DNA from: CAZYHS01 sp964647545
GTDB lineage: Bacteria > UBA10199 > GCA-002796325 > 1-14-0-20-49-13
Length of the DNA: 64,000 bases
Reading direction: 5' to 3'
NCBI GenBank assembly: GCA_964647545.1
Contig: CAZYHS010000003.1
Location: forward strand, 1-64,000
Positions 27,839 through 36,379 of the stretch are shown one piece after another. Made by a program: the position numbers and the translations under genes. How positions within the stretch are numbered: the first letter of the stretch is position 1; the number at the start of each line of letters is the position of its first letter. The notes below the pieces were generated by a model. That model saw only the letters and a list, made by a program, of their open reading frames with translations. It was not told the DNA's origin and searched no databases.

Positions 27839-28056
27839 GCTGGATTATATTTCTTCTTCTACTTTTGTTGTCGCTTTTGATGTTTGTGGGGGTGACGCTT
27901 TTGCGTGACCGTCGCGCTGAAAAAAGCCGCACGGCTGAACTGATTTCACCGAAACTCTGGGACGAGATAGAATCGGAGCGCGAGAACGAAATGAAAAAAG
28001 CCGAAAACTTCAAACGCGCTCTGGAACAGGCTAAAAATAAGATCAAAAAAAGTTAG
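27835..28056 (+). CDS. Small single-pass membrane protein
   Basis: The 73-residue product has one N-terminal membrane helix (IIFLLLLLLSLLMFVGVTLL) and a long charged, probably coiled helix (ESERENEMKKAENFKRALEQAKNK). No family is recognised. Its start overlaps glnD by ATGA, and its stop TAG shares bases with the stop of the convergent RDD gene. Confidence 0.55.
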   Translation: MSWIIFLLLLLLSLLMFVGVTLLRDRRAEKSRTAELISPKLWDEIESERENEMKKAENFKRALEQAKNKIKKS

Positions 28057-29672
28057 CCGGCCGGAATTTCCTGAATTTCATCTTCCTCTTGTATTTTTTC
28101 GTCAACAGCCGGTTGAGGTGATTCTGTACTCGGAATTTGCGACGTGGGCTGCTCCTGAATTTTTCTGTCCGGATTATAAACGTCGAATTGCTGTTTAACC
28201 GTGGCGCGCTGATAGCTGTAAAGGTCTCTAACTGTTATTGTCACGATGTACGGGCCGTCCGCCACCGTTTCGGGGATCTTTATCGAATTAGTAAGCTCGA
28301 CCGGACCGCGCCCCGTTACCACCTGATGATAATCGACGATGTTCTCCTGATGTAACCCGATAGAACCGTCCGGATATTTCACTTCGATATCTTCTTGCAG
28401 CCAGACCATTCTCTTTCTGCGTTCAAATCCGTAAACGTCGGAGATGACATAGACTGTTTCGCCGGGTTTAAATTGCGCCGGCATTCTGATCGTGCCGGCT
28501 TCGTTAGAGGCGATTCGCATGTGATCTATGGTCAGCTGCTTATATTCTGAAGCTCCACCTAGCGAGCCGAAAATTTCAAGGGTCGGGAGGAACTCGTAGT
28601 TGAAATCATCCGACTTTATAAAATTTGCATTGTTGGTCCAGCCGGCCCAAAAGAGGGTGATCGAAGCCACTATCGACAAAGCAAGAGCAGTTCCTCCCAT
28701 CCATTTGCGCCCCTGCGAAGAAACGACTGTGTCGGCGGCTAGATCGCCAAAACGCTGTCTTTTCGGGCTCATCCACATAACGATGAGCGCGACGGGGTTA
28801 GTATCGAAAAGCCGCATGAACGAACGGACCACCGCGGCGGGAAAGGTCACCTTAAAACCGTCTTCATGGCAGACAACATATCCAAAGAGCCATTTCCCCG
28901 GAGATGTGTGGCACAGCGCTTCACTCACCGAAAAATATACAAGCGGCACAAGCGGAGAAAGGATAAGAATCCATCGATTGAGCATCGGCGTTTGATCGGA
29001 CATCATTAAAATAAAACCGGCGGTCATAGGCCCGACAATCAAGAGGTCTATTAAAAAAGATAGAGCTCTTCCCGACGCGCTGGCGATGTTGGACGCATTG
29101 AGGTGATAGTGTTCGCTTGCGGCCGGACTTTTCTTAATGACGATTGTGCCCGAGATGAGATCGCCGAGTTTCTGAGTGCAACCGGTCATTTCCATGAGGA
29201 TGTATGTCAGCGGCGCAAGAAGATAGTCGAGCGGCCTGAAAACCTGCCTGAAAAAAATGCTCGACATCGATGCCAAATCGCCGTTTTTGCGTCTTACGTA
29301 CATCCAGCAGAGAAATTTTCCGGGGGTGGAATAGAAAACCGCCTCAAAAAGAAAATAGTAGATAAAGGCCGCAAAGATAAACCCGCCTTGAGTCGCCAGT
29401 CCTTGCCAGCCAAAGCAGGGAATAGGCCCCATCCAGCTCCCGTAAAATGCGCGATATGCAAGCGTGCCGATAGCGACGTAGAGGTAGAAAAGGATCAGCG
29501 AATCGATAAGAAACGCCGCAAATCTTTCTCTTATGAGCGCAATGTGGCTTTGCCTTTCAAGATACGGTTCGATGCTTTCGGATTCGGACGCAGCGGCCTC
29601 GATTTGCTCGTTTTCAAGAGCCTCTGAGACATCGCGCACATCGACAAGTTCTGTGACTTCCTGATTAGCCAT
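28053..29672 (-). CDS. Tandem RDD-domain membrane protein with large soluble C-terminus
   Basis: Two RDD-type membrane domains follow each other in about 539 residues. The first (IRERFAAFLIDSLILF ... STPGKFLCWMYV) covers about residues 45-180, the second (SGRALSFLIDLLIVGP ... TSPGKWLFGYVV) about 200-330. A last membrane helix (TALALSIVASITLFW) leads to a soluble part of some 180 residues with beta-rich character (MPAQFKPGETVYVISDVYGF) and an acidic, Pro-rich tail. RDD proteins are thought to be transport related in some cases, but the family role is not settled. I chose the ATG at 29672; a TTG at 29702 is a poorer option. It overlaps the glycerophosphodiesterase gene. Confidence 0.75.
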   Translation of the reverse strand: MANQEVTELVDVRDVSEALENEQIEAAASESESIEPYLERQSHIALIRERFAAFLIDSLILFYLYVAIGTLAYRAFYGSWMGPIPCFGWQGLATQGGFIFAAFIYYFLFEAVFYSTPGKFLCWMYVRRKNGDLASMSSIFFRQVFRPLDYLLAPLTYILMEMTGCTQKLGDLISGTIVIKKSPAASEHYHLNASNIASASGRALSFLIDLLIVGPMTAGFILMMSDQTPMLNRWILILSPLVPLVYFSVSEALCHTSPGKWLFGYVVCHEDGFKVTFPAAVVRSFMRLFDTNPVALIVMWMSPKRQRFGDLAADTVVSSQGRKWMGGTALALSIVASITLFWAGWTNNANFIKSDDFNYEFLPTLEIFGSLGGASEYKQLTIDHMRIASNEAGTIRMPAQFKPGETVYVISDVYGFERRKRMVWLQEDIEVKYPDGSIGLHQENIVDYHQVVTGRGPVELTNSIKIPETVADGPYIVTITVRDLYSYQRATVKQQFDVYNPDRKIQEQPTSQIPSTESPQPAVDEKIQEEDEIQEIPAG

Positions 29673-30453
29673 AATTGTGGTTTTTAACGACCTCTTTAAC
29701 AAACAGAGGATCGTCGGTTATTATGCCGTCACTCCCGACATCGAGCGCTTTCTTTACTTGCGCCGCGTCGTTTATCGTCCAAGCCATCACCGACATCTTT
29801 CTGGAATGGGCATAGTTTACAAGTCGTCGATTTAAATTTGTAACGTGCGGGTTGATTCCGCGCACGCCGAGAATGTTTGCGAAGAATACGGCGTCTATCA
29901 CGTAGAAGATTTTGGGCCGGATGAGAAGCGCACGGTCAATATGCGGAGCGCGGTTACCAGTCTTAAAAAGCATTGCGCGGCTGAACGACGATACGGATAT
30001 TTGAGCGCGGTTTCTGTATCTGTCTATAACGTCAACGACGTTTGCGATAAAGTCTTGCGGCTGGTGGGATTGCTCTTTGAGCTCGATATTAATGAAGAAC
30101 TTTTGACAAAGCGGGCGTTTGTGTCCGGGGAGCATTTCGCAATTGACCAGAGTTTTAAGCGCATCTTCAAGCGTGGGGATGCTCTCTCCGGCGAAATATT
30201 GATTGAAGTGACTGCCGACGTCGATGTGTTTCAATTCCGAATAGGGGGTTCGATCTACGTGAATATGCCGGCCCGATAGTCGCTGAAGATTATTATCGTG
30301 GCAGACAACTGGGACCCCGTCACTTGTCGAGATCACGTCGAATTCAACACCGTCAAGCTCCAACTCAACGGCCTTACGAAAGGACGAAATAGTGTTTTCG
30401 GGGGCGTATTTTCGAGCCCCTCTATGGCCGATGATGAGCGGTTTTTTGTCCAT
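29665..30453 (-). CDS. Glycerophosphodiester phosphodiesterase family protein
   Basis: The 262-residue protein has the GDPD signature: IIGHRGARKYAPENT with the catalytic His, then ELDGVEFDVISTSDG and the second catalytic His in VVCHDNNLQR. The late GSDGIITDDP is also typical. Such enzymes release glycerol-3-phosphate and an alcohol from glycerophosphodiesters. No signal peptide is visible, so it is probably cytoplasmic. The ATG at 30453 gives the usual start; an in-frame TTG at 30492 would add 13 residues. It lies in a minus-strand run with rsmE upstream and the RDD gene downstream. Confidence 0.88.
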   Translation of the reverse strand: MDKKPLIIGHRGARKYAPENTISSFRKAVELELDGVEFDVISTSDGVPVVCHDNNLQRLSGRHIHVDRTPYSELKHIDVGSHFNQYFAGESIPTLEDALKTLVNCEMLPGHKRPLCQKFFINIELKEQSHQPQDFIANVVDVIDRYRNRAQISVSSFSRAMLFKTGNRAPHIDRALLIRPKIFYVIDAVFFANILGVRGINPHVTNLNRRLVNYAHSRKMSVMAWTINDAAQVKKALDVGSDGIITDDPLFVKEVVKNHNYG

Positions 30454-30496
30454 TTGCCCGCGCAGAGTACACGATTTTTTAAGAGCAATCAACTAC

Positions 30497-31237
30497 TTAG
30501 AGAGGGGTCGCGGAAAAATAGCCCAGTCTTTCCTGAAGCAGAGTTATTGCCGCAAGAGAAGCCGTCTCCACACGCAAAATTAAAGGCCCGAGCCCGCAGG
30601 TGACTGCTTTGTGCCCGATGGCTTTTTCGACGTCATCGGGTGAAAAACCGCCTTCGGGGCCGATGATTACAAGCGTATTTCCCGGATTGAATTTGATTTT
30701 TTGCAGCGAGTTTTTTGTCTCGCCTTCATAAAAGAGAATGATGTTTTCGTATGAGGAAAACAATTTTATCAGATTTTCAAAAGTAGTGATTTGTCCAACG
30801 ACCGGCAGAACCGAAGCGCCGCATTGTTTTGCCGCCTCCTGAGCAATTTTCTGCCAGCGGGCATGTTTTTTCACGGACGTTTCATCTCCGAAGTGAGGGA
30901 TTGTTTTGCTGCTTGTGAATGGAATTATTTTTGAGACTCCAAGCTCAACACTTTTTTGTATGATCGTTTCGAGCCGGTCGTGTTTTATCACCGCCTGTGC
31001 GAGCGTTATTTTCGAATGACCTGCCGGACTTGCAAGCTCTTCAAGGAGGCGGATTTCAATTTTTTTGGCCGATGACGATAGAATTTCTGCGCGCCAACGT
31101 TTTCCGCGGCCATCTGTAACGACTAATTTATCGCCGTCTGCAAGTCTGAAAACGGAAGTAATGTGTTTGGCGTCGGGGCCGGTGATTTCGGCCGTTTTTT
31201 GGGCCGGTTTAAGATTTTCCACTAAAAACTGCGGCAT
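30497..31237 (-). CDS. rsmE: 16S rRNA (uracil1498-N3)-methyltransferase
   Basis: RsmE methylates U1498 of 16S rRNA using S-adenosylmethionine. The 246-residue length fits. An N-terminal PUA-like part (GPDAKHITSVFRL) is followed by the SPOUT methyltransferase with QKSVELGVSKIIPF and the knotted cofactor site IIGPEGGFS and LGPLILRVETA. It heads the minus-strand run that continues with the glycerophosphodiesterase. Confidence 0.93.
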   Translation of the reverse strand: MPQFLVENLKPAQKTAEITGPDAKHITSVFRLADGDKLVVTDGRGKRWRAEILSSSAKKIEIRLLEELASPAGHSKITLAQAVIKHDRLETIIQKSVELGVSKIIPFTSSKTIPHFGDETSVKKHARWQKIAQEAAKQCGASVLPVVGQITTFENLIKLFSSYENIILFYEGETKNSLQKIKFNPGNTLVIIGPEGGFSPDDVEKAIGHKAVTCGLGPLILRVETASLAAITLLQERLGYFSATPL

Positions 31238-31319
31238 AATTCACCTCATGTTTTATTGGTTGCCTGCGATCTGTATCAATGCTAGGGCGCCAATGCAACG
31301 AACAAAAAGGCAATTTACT

Positions 31320-31937
31320 ATGCAAGATTCTTTAGCAGCGGCTATGCCGGAGTCGACGGAAAAACCGTTCCCGACCTATTTGTGGTCGATTTGGAAACAG
31401 AGCATGGCCCATCCTTTTAAATTTTTTGCCGCGCTTCCCGACACAAAAGAGATGAAAAGGCCTTTGCTTTACGGCTTGCTATGCCAGTCGGTTGCGCTGC
31501 TCCTTTTGTGGGCTTTTAAGTCCGGAGTCGATGTTGCAAGAGCCAATGACCTATCTAGCGTCTATTTATGGACGACACTAGGGTTTACATTTCTAGCAAG
31601 TTTCATTGTGGCTCCTTTGGCTGCCACGCTTACGCTTTTTATAACTTCGACGTTCTATCACGCCATGCTCAAGCTCCTCGGCGGTAAGAACGGCGGTTAC
31701 AATAAGACGTTTCAGGTGATTTGTTATTCGTCGAGCGCTCAAGTGTTGGCGCTTTTGCCGGTAGTCGGAGCCTTGCTGGCCGGAATTTACTCCGTTTTTC
31801 TAAACATCATCGGCATTAAAAAGGCGCACGGCACAAGTTACATTCGCGCCGCCGTGGCGATAATTATTCCGATGCTTTTGATCTCGGTTTGCGCCGTGAT
31901 TTTTGTTGCGTGGTTGTTTGGGAAAAAAATCAGTTAG
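31320..31937 (+). CDS. Yip1-domain membrane protein
   Basis: The 205-residue product has five or so membrane helices and the look of Yip1 family proteins in bacteria: an N-terminal amphipathic WSIWKQSMAHPFKFFAALP, then helices including FLASFIVAPLAATLTLFI and a motif YNKTFQVICYSSSAQVLALLP. Function in bacteria is unknown. I chose the ATG at 31320, with AAGG upstream; several upstream in-frame starts run into rsmE on the other strand. Its end overlaps the convergent PhnD-like gene by eight bases. Confidence 0.75.
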   Translation: MQDSLAAAMPESTEKPFPTYLWSIWKQSMAHPFKFFAALPDTKEMKRPLLYGLLCQSVALLLLWAFKSGVDVARANDLSSVYLWTTLGFTFLASFIVAPLAATLTLFITSTFYHAMLKLLGGKNGGYNKTFQVICYSSSAQVLALLPVVGALLAGIYSVFLNIIGIKKAHGTSYIRAAVAIIIPMLLISVCAVIFVAWLFGKKIS

Positions 31938-32715
31938 AAAAACCTTTCAAACGTAAAGTTTCAAGAATTGCCCGTCCATTTTCGGTCGAACTCATTTTTA
32001 AAAAAGCGGCTTTCAGTTTTTCGGGGAGATTAGGTTTCAAAGAGAGAAACGGGGCCGACGAGACAGGCGACGACGTCTTCCAGACGCTAAGATTTTTAGC
32101 CCACGGCTGGCTGATATTTTTTACGGTAAAGTGTTCCATCGGCTGCAAAATTATTCCGCCGTTCTTTGTCCCTGAATCAATTTCCTTGAGCGTCGTTATC
32201 AGGCTTGCGATCGTCGTGATTTTCGGTTTTGCCGCAGGGTCGTTCAAAACAAATTGAGCCGCAAATTCCGGTGTTAGCGGCTGCTTTGAATAGAGTTCGA
32301 CATCCCATTTTGCAGGAACAGCGCCTTTTCCCATGACGACATAATTTTCGGTTGAATTTCCGCTCGGGAGGGGGAGGGTTTTTAAATATTGTGTTGCGCC
32401 GGAGAGTTCTTTGGCGTTGATGACAGAAGCCGCAAAACTAACAATTGCGAGATCTGGCTTTTCATTTGAAAGATATTTTTTGCCGGCTTCTACCGAGTTG
32501 AAATATTTACCGCTTATTTTGTCCGGAGCGATTTCCTTATTTAAATATTCAAACATCGCGTCGAGAGGGGTTTGAGCCTCTTCGGTTGTGCCGGCTTCTC
32601 CCGGATACCAGAACATCATTTTGATATTTTGCGCCGAGGCAGTCGTTGAAAATAAAATGAGCAGAGCCGACAAAATCGACCAAAGCGGCATTTTAATATA
32701 ATCGTGTAATTTCAT
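31930..32715 (-). CDS. PhnD-like periplasmic substrate-binding protein
   Basis: The 261-residue product has a signal peptide (LILFSTTASA) and the outline of phosphate/phosphonate-type solute-binding proteins: MMFWYPGEAGTTEEA, a YLNKEI...GKYFNS segment and KPDLAIVSFAASV. No ATPase or permease gene is near, so it may be an orphan binding or signalling protein. It follows the zinc-ribbon gene with an ATGA overlap. Confidence 0.65.
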   Translation of the reverse strand: MKLHDYIKMPLWSILSALLILFSTTASAQNIKMMFWYPGEAGTTEEAQTPLDAMFEYLNKEIAPDKISGKYFNSVEAGKKYLSNEKPDLAIVSFAASVINAKELSGATQYLKTLPLPSGNSTENYVVMGKGAVPAKWDVELYSKQPLTPEFAAQFVLNDPAAKPKITTIASLITTLKEIDSGTKNGGIILQPMEHFTVKNISQPWAKNLSVWKTSSPVSSAPFLSLKPNLPEKLKAAFLKMSSTENGRAILETLRLKGFSN

Positions 32716-32924
32716 ATGGTTAGAAGGGGGAGTTGCTCTTGATCGGGGACGGTTTGCCCCTTTTTGATCTTTCTCCGATCAAATGACGGAATAATAAGCC
32801 CGTCTTTAGTCCATCTTTGACCGCATCGTTTGCAAAATCTCTCGCCCAGCCTGTTTTCCAAACGTGAGCTTTTGCATCGGGGGCATTTCCCAGCATTCTT
32901 CGAATGTGTCGTTTGAAGCGTCAT
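32712..32924 (-). CDS. Small zinc-ribbon protein
   Basis: The 70-residue product has two CxxC knuckles, CPRC and CKRC, spaced about 17 residues apart, forming a probable zinc ribbon. The rest is basic with no other recognisable part. Its stop overlaps the start of the PhnD-like gene, so the two are made together although a shared role is not obvious. Confidence 0.6.
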   Translation of the reverse strand: MTLQTTHSKNAGKCPRCKSSRLENRLGERFCKRCGQRWTKDGLIIPSFDRRKIKKGQTVPDQEQLPLLTI

Positions 32925-32974
32925 TTTTGTTTTGAACTACTACATCATAATCATAATTTTAAAAGGATTTTCTC

Positions 32975-33002
32975 TTGCATTTAATCTTTGAGGGGATAGA
33001 AT
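32975..33002 (+). promoter_or_regulatory. Possible sigma70-type promoter for the DUF2934 gene
   Basis: TTGCAT (32975-32980) and TAGAAT (32997-33002) are 16 bases apart, 26 bases ahead of the ATG. The -10 is good but the -35 matches only in TTG, so this is a weak call. Confidence 0.35.
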
Positions 33003-33028
33003 CCGAGCCCGAAACAAGGAGGTAAGTT

Positions 33029-33232
33029 ATGGCACTCATCAAAAAGAACACGCCGTCGATAGGGAAAGAGCGGTCCAACGCAATGAACATTTCAAACGAA
33101 AAAGTGTTCGAAGCGGTCCGCAAAAGAGCCTACGAGCTCTATCTCAAACGCGGCGCGACGCACGGTAGTGATCAGGCCGACTGGCTTGAGGCCGAGCGTC
33201 AGGTGAAACGCGAACTTAATCTTTCGCGCTAG
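33029..33232 (+). CDS. DUF2934 family protein
   Basis: The 67-residue protein ends with the short DUF2934 motif: AVRKRAYELYLKRG, then DWLEAERQVKREL. This domain is common in proteobacteria and has no known function. A full AAGGAGGT ribosome site precedes the start, suggesting strong expression. It is a single-gene unit with a possible promoter before it and an intrinsic terminator after it. Confidence 0.8.
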   Translation: MALIKKNTPSIGKERSNAMNISNEKVFEAVRKRAYELYLKRGATHGSDQADWLEAERQVKRELNLSR

Positions 33233-33266
33233 CTATCAGATTAATTCAAGATCGCCTGATAAATTA

Positions 33267-33303
33267 CCCGAGACTGCTAATCGTTGCGGTCTCGGGTTTT
33301 TTT
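33267..33303 (+). terminator. Intrinsic terminator after the DUF2934 gene
   Basis: CCCGAGAC (33267-33274) pairs with GTCTCGGG (33289-33296), followed by seven T. It closes the DUF2934 unit before the convergent TSUP gene. Confidence 0.85.
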
Positions 33304-33326
33304 GCGTGTGCGTGTCTTACGTGTGT

Positions 33327-34082
33327 TTAAAAATAATATTTCCAGACTAAATATACAAAAAGAAGAGAGAGCGAAAGTACCACGATCCGCGAAACGAATC
33401 TGCCGCCGTGTTTTATCGCGAGACTGCTTCCGAGTAAATTGCCGCCGATGTTTGCCAGCGCCATAATTATGCCGGCTGTATAAAGTACGTGACCGCTGAC
33501 GATAAACGTCGCAAATGCTCCGACGTTGCTTGCAAGGTTGAATGTTTTCGCCGTTGCGCTTGCGTGAACGAACGGCATTCGGGCGAAGATGACTAGGGCA
33601 ACGATTAAAAACGTTCCGGTCCCCGGCCCGAAAAAACCGTCGTAAAGCCCGATTATCAAGCAGATGGCCGATGTGATGATCAGCTGATGATGCGACTGCT
33701 CTAAGACATCGCGATGCGCCTTTAAGAACTGTTTTGCGGTCAGGACAAAGAGCAGGATCGGCGGAAGGGTGAAAATCATGATCTTCGCCAAAAGCAGCTG
33801 GGGAATTATAAGGGCAAGCTTTGCGCCAATTACCGAGCCTATCAGCGATGTCGGAATGCCAGCTGCTGCGCATTTCCAGACGACCTTGGATTTGCGATGA
33901 AAATTCACCAAGGCGGAAGTTGTGCCGAACATCGACTGAAATTTGTTTGTCCCCAAAGCGAAGTGAGCCGGAACTCCGGCTGCAAGCAGTGCCGGAAGGG
34001 TTATCAAGCCGCCGCCGCCGGCAATTGAATCGATAAAGCCGGCAAGAAACGCCGCGCATGAAAGAAATAAAATGGTAAACAT
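33327..34082 (-). CDS. TSUP (TauE/SafE) family permease
   Basis: The 251-residue inner-membrane protein has about seven to eight helices and the family marks AGFIDSIAGGGGLITLPAL and GTNKFQSMFGT in the first half, with GLYDGFFGPGTGTFL in the second. TSUP members export or import sulfur compounds or organic anions; the substrate here is open. I chose the ATG at 34082, since the 36 residues encoded upstream are polar and unlike the family. It is divergent from the YchF-like gene across 131 bases with no clear site. Confidence 0.88.
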   Translation of the reverse strand: MFTILFLSCAAFLAGFIDSIAGGGGLITLPALLAAGVPAHFALGTNKFQSMFGTTSALVNFHRKSKVVWKCAAAGIPTSLIGSVIGAKLALIIPQLLLAKIMIFTLPPILLFVLTAKQFLKAHRDVLEQSHHQLIITSAICLIIGLYDGFFGPGTGTFLIVALVIFARMPFVHASATAKTFNLASNVGAFATFIVSGHVLYTAGIIMALANIGGNLLGSSLAIKHGGRFVSRIVVLSLSLLFVYLVWKYYF

Positions 34083-34213
34083 AATAAGATGACCGGGCCG
34101 ATGTATGTCACTAAAATAGTTCTGGAGTAAAGCCCCAAAATGTATTAGCTGGCCCCTCTGTTTTTTGAGCAAATTAAGGCCGCGTTGCAAACGTCGCCTT
34201 ACCGGAGAATAAA

Positions 34214-35245
34214 ATGGAAATTGGAATTTTGGGCGGTAAACAAAGCGGCAAAAGCACGTTGTTCAAGATCATGACCAAGGTCGATTCAAGCCAGATCTTC
34301 GGCGAACAATTCGTCAGGGGAGTAGCCCGCGTTCCGGACGGGCGTTTTGACAAGCTGGTCGATATTTTTAAACCGAAAAAGGTTTCTCCTGCCAACGTGA
34401 CCTTTGTTGACGTGAACGTCAGCGGAGAAAATGCATGGACGCAGCTCCGTCAGAATCTCGCGAGCGTTGACGGGTTTTTAATTGTTGTCGATGCTTTTAC
34501 ATCCGACAGCGTCTCGGAGCTTGTAAAACGTTACAAACAGATCGAAGACGAGCAGGTCTTGTCCGACCTTGTCGTCATTGAAAACAGGCTGGAGAGGCTC
34601 GCCAAGACGGCCGGCAAACAGGGGAAACCCGAAGATCAACTGCACCTTAAAATTCTACCAGAAGCGAAGAAGATGCTCGAGTCCGGAAAACCTCTGCGCG
34701 ATATGAAGCTGTCAAATGAAGAGATGGCGACGATGCGCGGATTCACATTTTGGACGTTGCGTCCCGTCGTGATCGTTCTCAACGCGGCCGAAGGAGCCAA
34801 GCTCGACGAAGCGGCGTTTTGCAAGGAGGCACAAGTTTCGCTGCCGGTGATTTCGATCTGCGCACAGATCGAAGCCGAGATAGCTCAGCTTGAGAAAGAG
34901 GATCAGGCCGAGTTCATGGCCTCTCTTGGCATTTCCGTGCCTGCCTTTGAGCTCATCATTCAGACGGCGTTCGGTATGACGGGGAGCATGTGCTATTTTA
35001 CTGTCGGCGAGGACGAGGTTAAAGCGTGGGTTGTGGCTGTTGGAGCAACTGCACCTCGCGCGGCGGCGGCAATTCACAAGGATTTTGAGCGCGGTTTCAT
35101 CAAGGCCGAAGTTATCGGCTATGAAGATTTTATCAATTTAGGCGGCACGATAGCAGCCGTCAAAGCGGCCGGCAAATACCGGCTGGAAGGAAAAGAGTAT
35201 ATTGTTAAAGACGGTGATATAATCAATTTCAGATTTAACGTTTAA
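34214..35245 (+). CDS. YchF-like P-loop NTPase with DUF933/TGS C-terminus
   Basis: This 343-residue protein is related to YchF (OLA1 group) but divergent. It has a P-loop GGKQSGKST at residues 7-15, the NxxE-type specificity box NAAE at 190-193 that is linked to ATP use in YchF, and a C-terminal DUF933/TGS domain (CYFTVGEDEVKAWV; GKEYIVKDGDIINFRFNV). The usual switch region DxxG is replaced by DVNVSG (66-71). True YchF binds ribosomes; whether this version does is unknown. CGGAGAA precedes the start. The next gene follows 28 bases later with its own strong ribosome site. Confidence 0.85.
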   Translation: MEIGILGGKQSGKSTLFKIMTKVDSSQIFGEQFVRGVARVPDGRFDKLVDIFKPKKVSPANVTFVDVNVSGENAWTQLRQNLASVDGFLIVVDAFTSDSVSELVKRYKQIEDEQVLSDLVVIENRLERLAKTAGKQGKPEDQLHLKILPEAKKMLESGKPLRDMKLSNEEMATMRGFTFWTLRPVVIVLNAAEGAKLDEAAFCKEAQVSLPVISICAQIEAEIAQLEKEDQAEFMASLGISVPAFELIIQTAFGMTGSMCYFTVGEDEVKAWVVAVGATAPRAAAAIHKDFERGFIKAEVIGYEDFINLGGTIAAVKAAGKYRLEGKEYIVKDGDIINFRFNV

Positions 35246-35273
35246 ATATCGGGAGGAATAAAAGGAAATTCAT

Positions 35274-36293
35274 ATGACAATCAGGGTGGAACTTCGCAAT
35301 GCTGAATCTGGCCGGAACAACGAAAATAAAAAGGTAACGTTTCCGTATTTTGATGAAACAAACGCAGATATTGCAAACGATGTCTATCAAAACAGCGGCT
35401 TTTCAAACATCCCGCAAAAAAATAGTCAATTCAACGCGTGGACAATGCTAGTCCCGCTTCTTGGGCTTTTTGCCCATGACGCTCCGTTTAGCGGCTACGA
35501 AAAACATCTTTTTTCGTCGCTAAAGGTGTTTCGCCGAAAATTTTTTCAAGCAAAAGGTGAGACTCAGAAACTGTTGAACGGAACGATCGCGCTCTGGAGG
35601 CTGGCTGAGTTTTCTCATAAGTTGATAGATTCTACGATTAATTCCGATCACCCACGATCACTCGAGGCGTCGGCAGATCGCGTACAATGGGGCATTACTG
35701 CGATCGCCGAGCTGTACGACCTTTCAAGAAAATCGGTTGACGTCATAGATGCGCAGGAGTTGGAAAGCAGAACTAAGAATTTCTATGCGGAGCTTATCCG
35801 GGGGAAGGCGGCCGCAGGCCTTTTGGAGGCTGCCGCGCGTGTGATGATTTTTCTAAACAATGTTACGTTAAATCCGAATTATAACGCTGCCGCGATGCAG
35901 CTATTGGAGAAGCTGCTTTTAAATTTGATCGATATCGGAGAGATAAAAAAAGCGATCATATTTTACAGGGCGAACGAACATCTTTTTGACGCCGACTTCA
36001 AAAATACCTTCAGAAAAAGAGCCGTTATTAAAGGTTTCCCCGACACAAATTTCGAACTTCCCAAGCTTGCCAAGGAAGCTGCTAAAGGCGATGTGCCTCG
36101 TTTAAAGCCGGTGACGGGGCTTCCATGTGTTGTTATCTTCCCAAGTCGTGAGGTGGAGATAAATGAGACCTACAAACGAGTTCGCGAAGCAATCAGTGCA
36201 AATCCTATCGATGCGCTAAAAGAACTAAGAAAACTAAGAGATGGATTGAACAAAATAAAAGAGCGTTCATTAGAGTCGGTCAGAAGAAAATAA
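35274..36293 (+). CDS. Hypothetical protein between YchF-like gene and ftsH
   Basis: I do not recognise this 339-residue protein. It has no signal peptide or clear membrane helix. The first 50 residues are polar, and the rest looks mostly helical (LLNGTIALWRLAEFSHKL; LLEAAARVMIFLNN), with a Pro-containing strand near LPCVVIFPSR and a basic end. AGGAGGAATAAAAGGA gives a strong ribosome site. It is probably cotranscribed with the YchF-like gene. Confidence 0.6.
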   Translation: MTIRVELRNAESGRNNENKKVTFPYFDETNADIANDVYQNSGFSNIPQKNSQFNAWTMLVPLLGLFAHDAPFSGYEKHLFSSLKVFRRKFFQAKGETQKLLNGTIALWRLAEFSHKLIDSTINSDHPRSLEASADRVQWGITAIAELYDLSRKSVDVIDAQELESRTKNFYAELIRGKAAAGLLEAAARVMIFLNNVTLNPNYNAAAMQLLEKLLLNLIDIGEIKKAIIFYRANEHLFDADFKNTFRKRAVIKGFPDTNFELPKLAKEAAKGDVPRLKPVTGLPCVVIFPSREVEINETYKRVREAISANPIDALKELRKLRDGLNKIKERSLESVRRK

Positions 36294-36348
36294 TCCTTTT
36301 TTTTGCATAAAAAACCGTAATTTTATCATCTCAAATTCCTTTGAAAAA

Positions 36349-36369
36349 TGCCTAAGCCTGTGTTAGGCA
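36349..36369 (+). promoter_or_regulatory. Perfect inverted repeat upstream of ftsH
   Basis: TGCCTAA (36349-36355) and TTAGGCA (36363-36369) are perfect arms around a seven-base loop, ending 10 bases before the ftsH ATG. No T run follows, so it is more likely a leader hairpin or operator than a terminator. Confidence 0.35.
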
Positions 36370-36379
36370 CTGCGCCACT

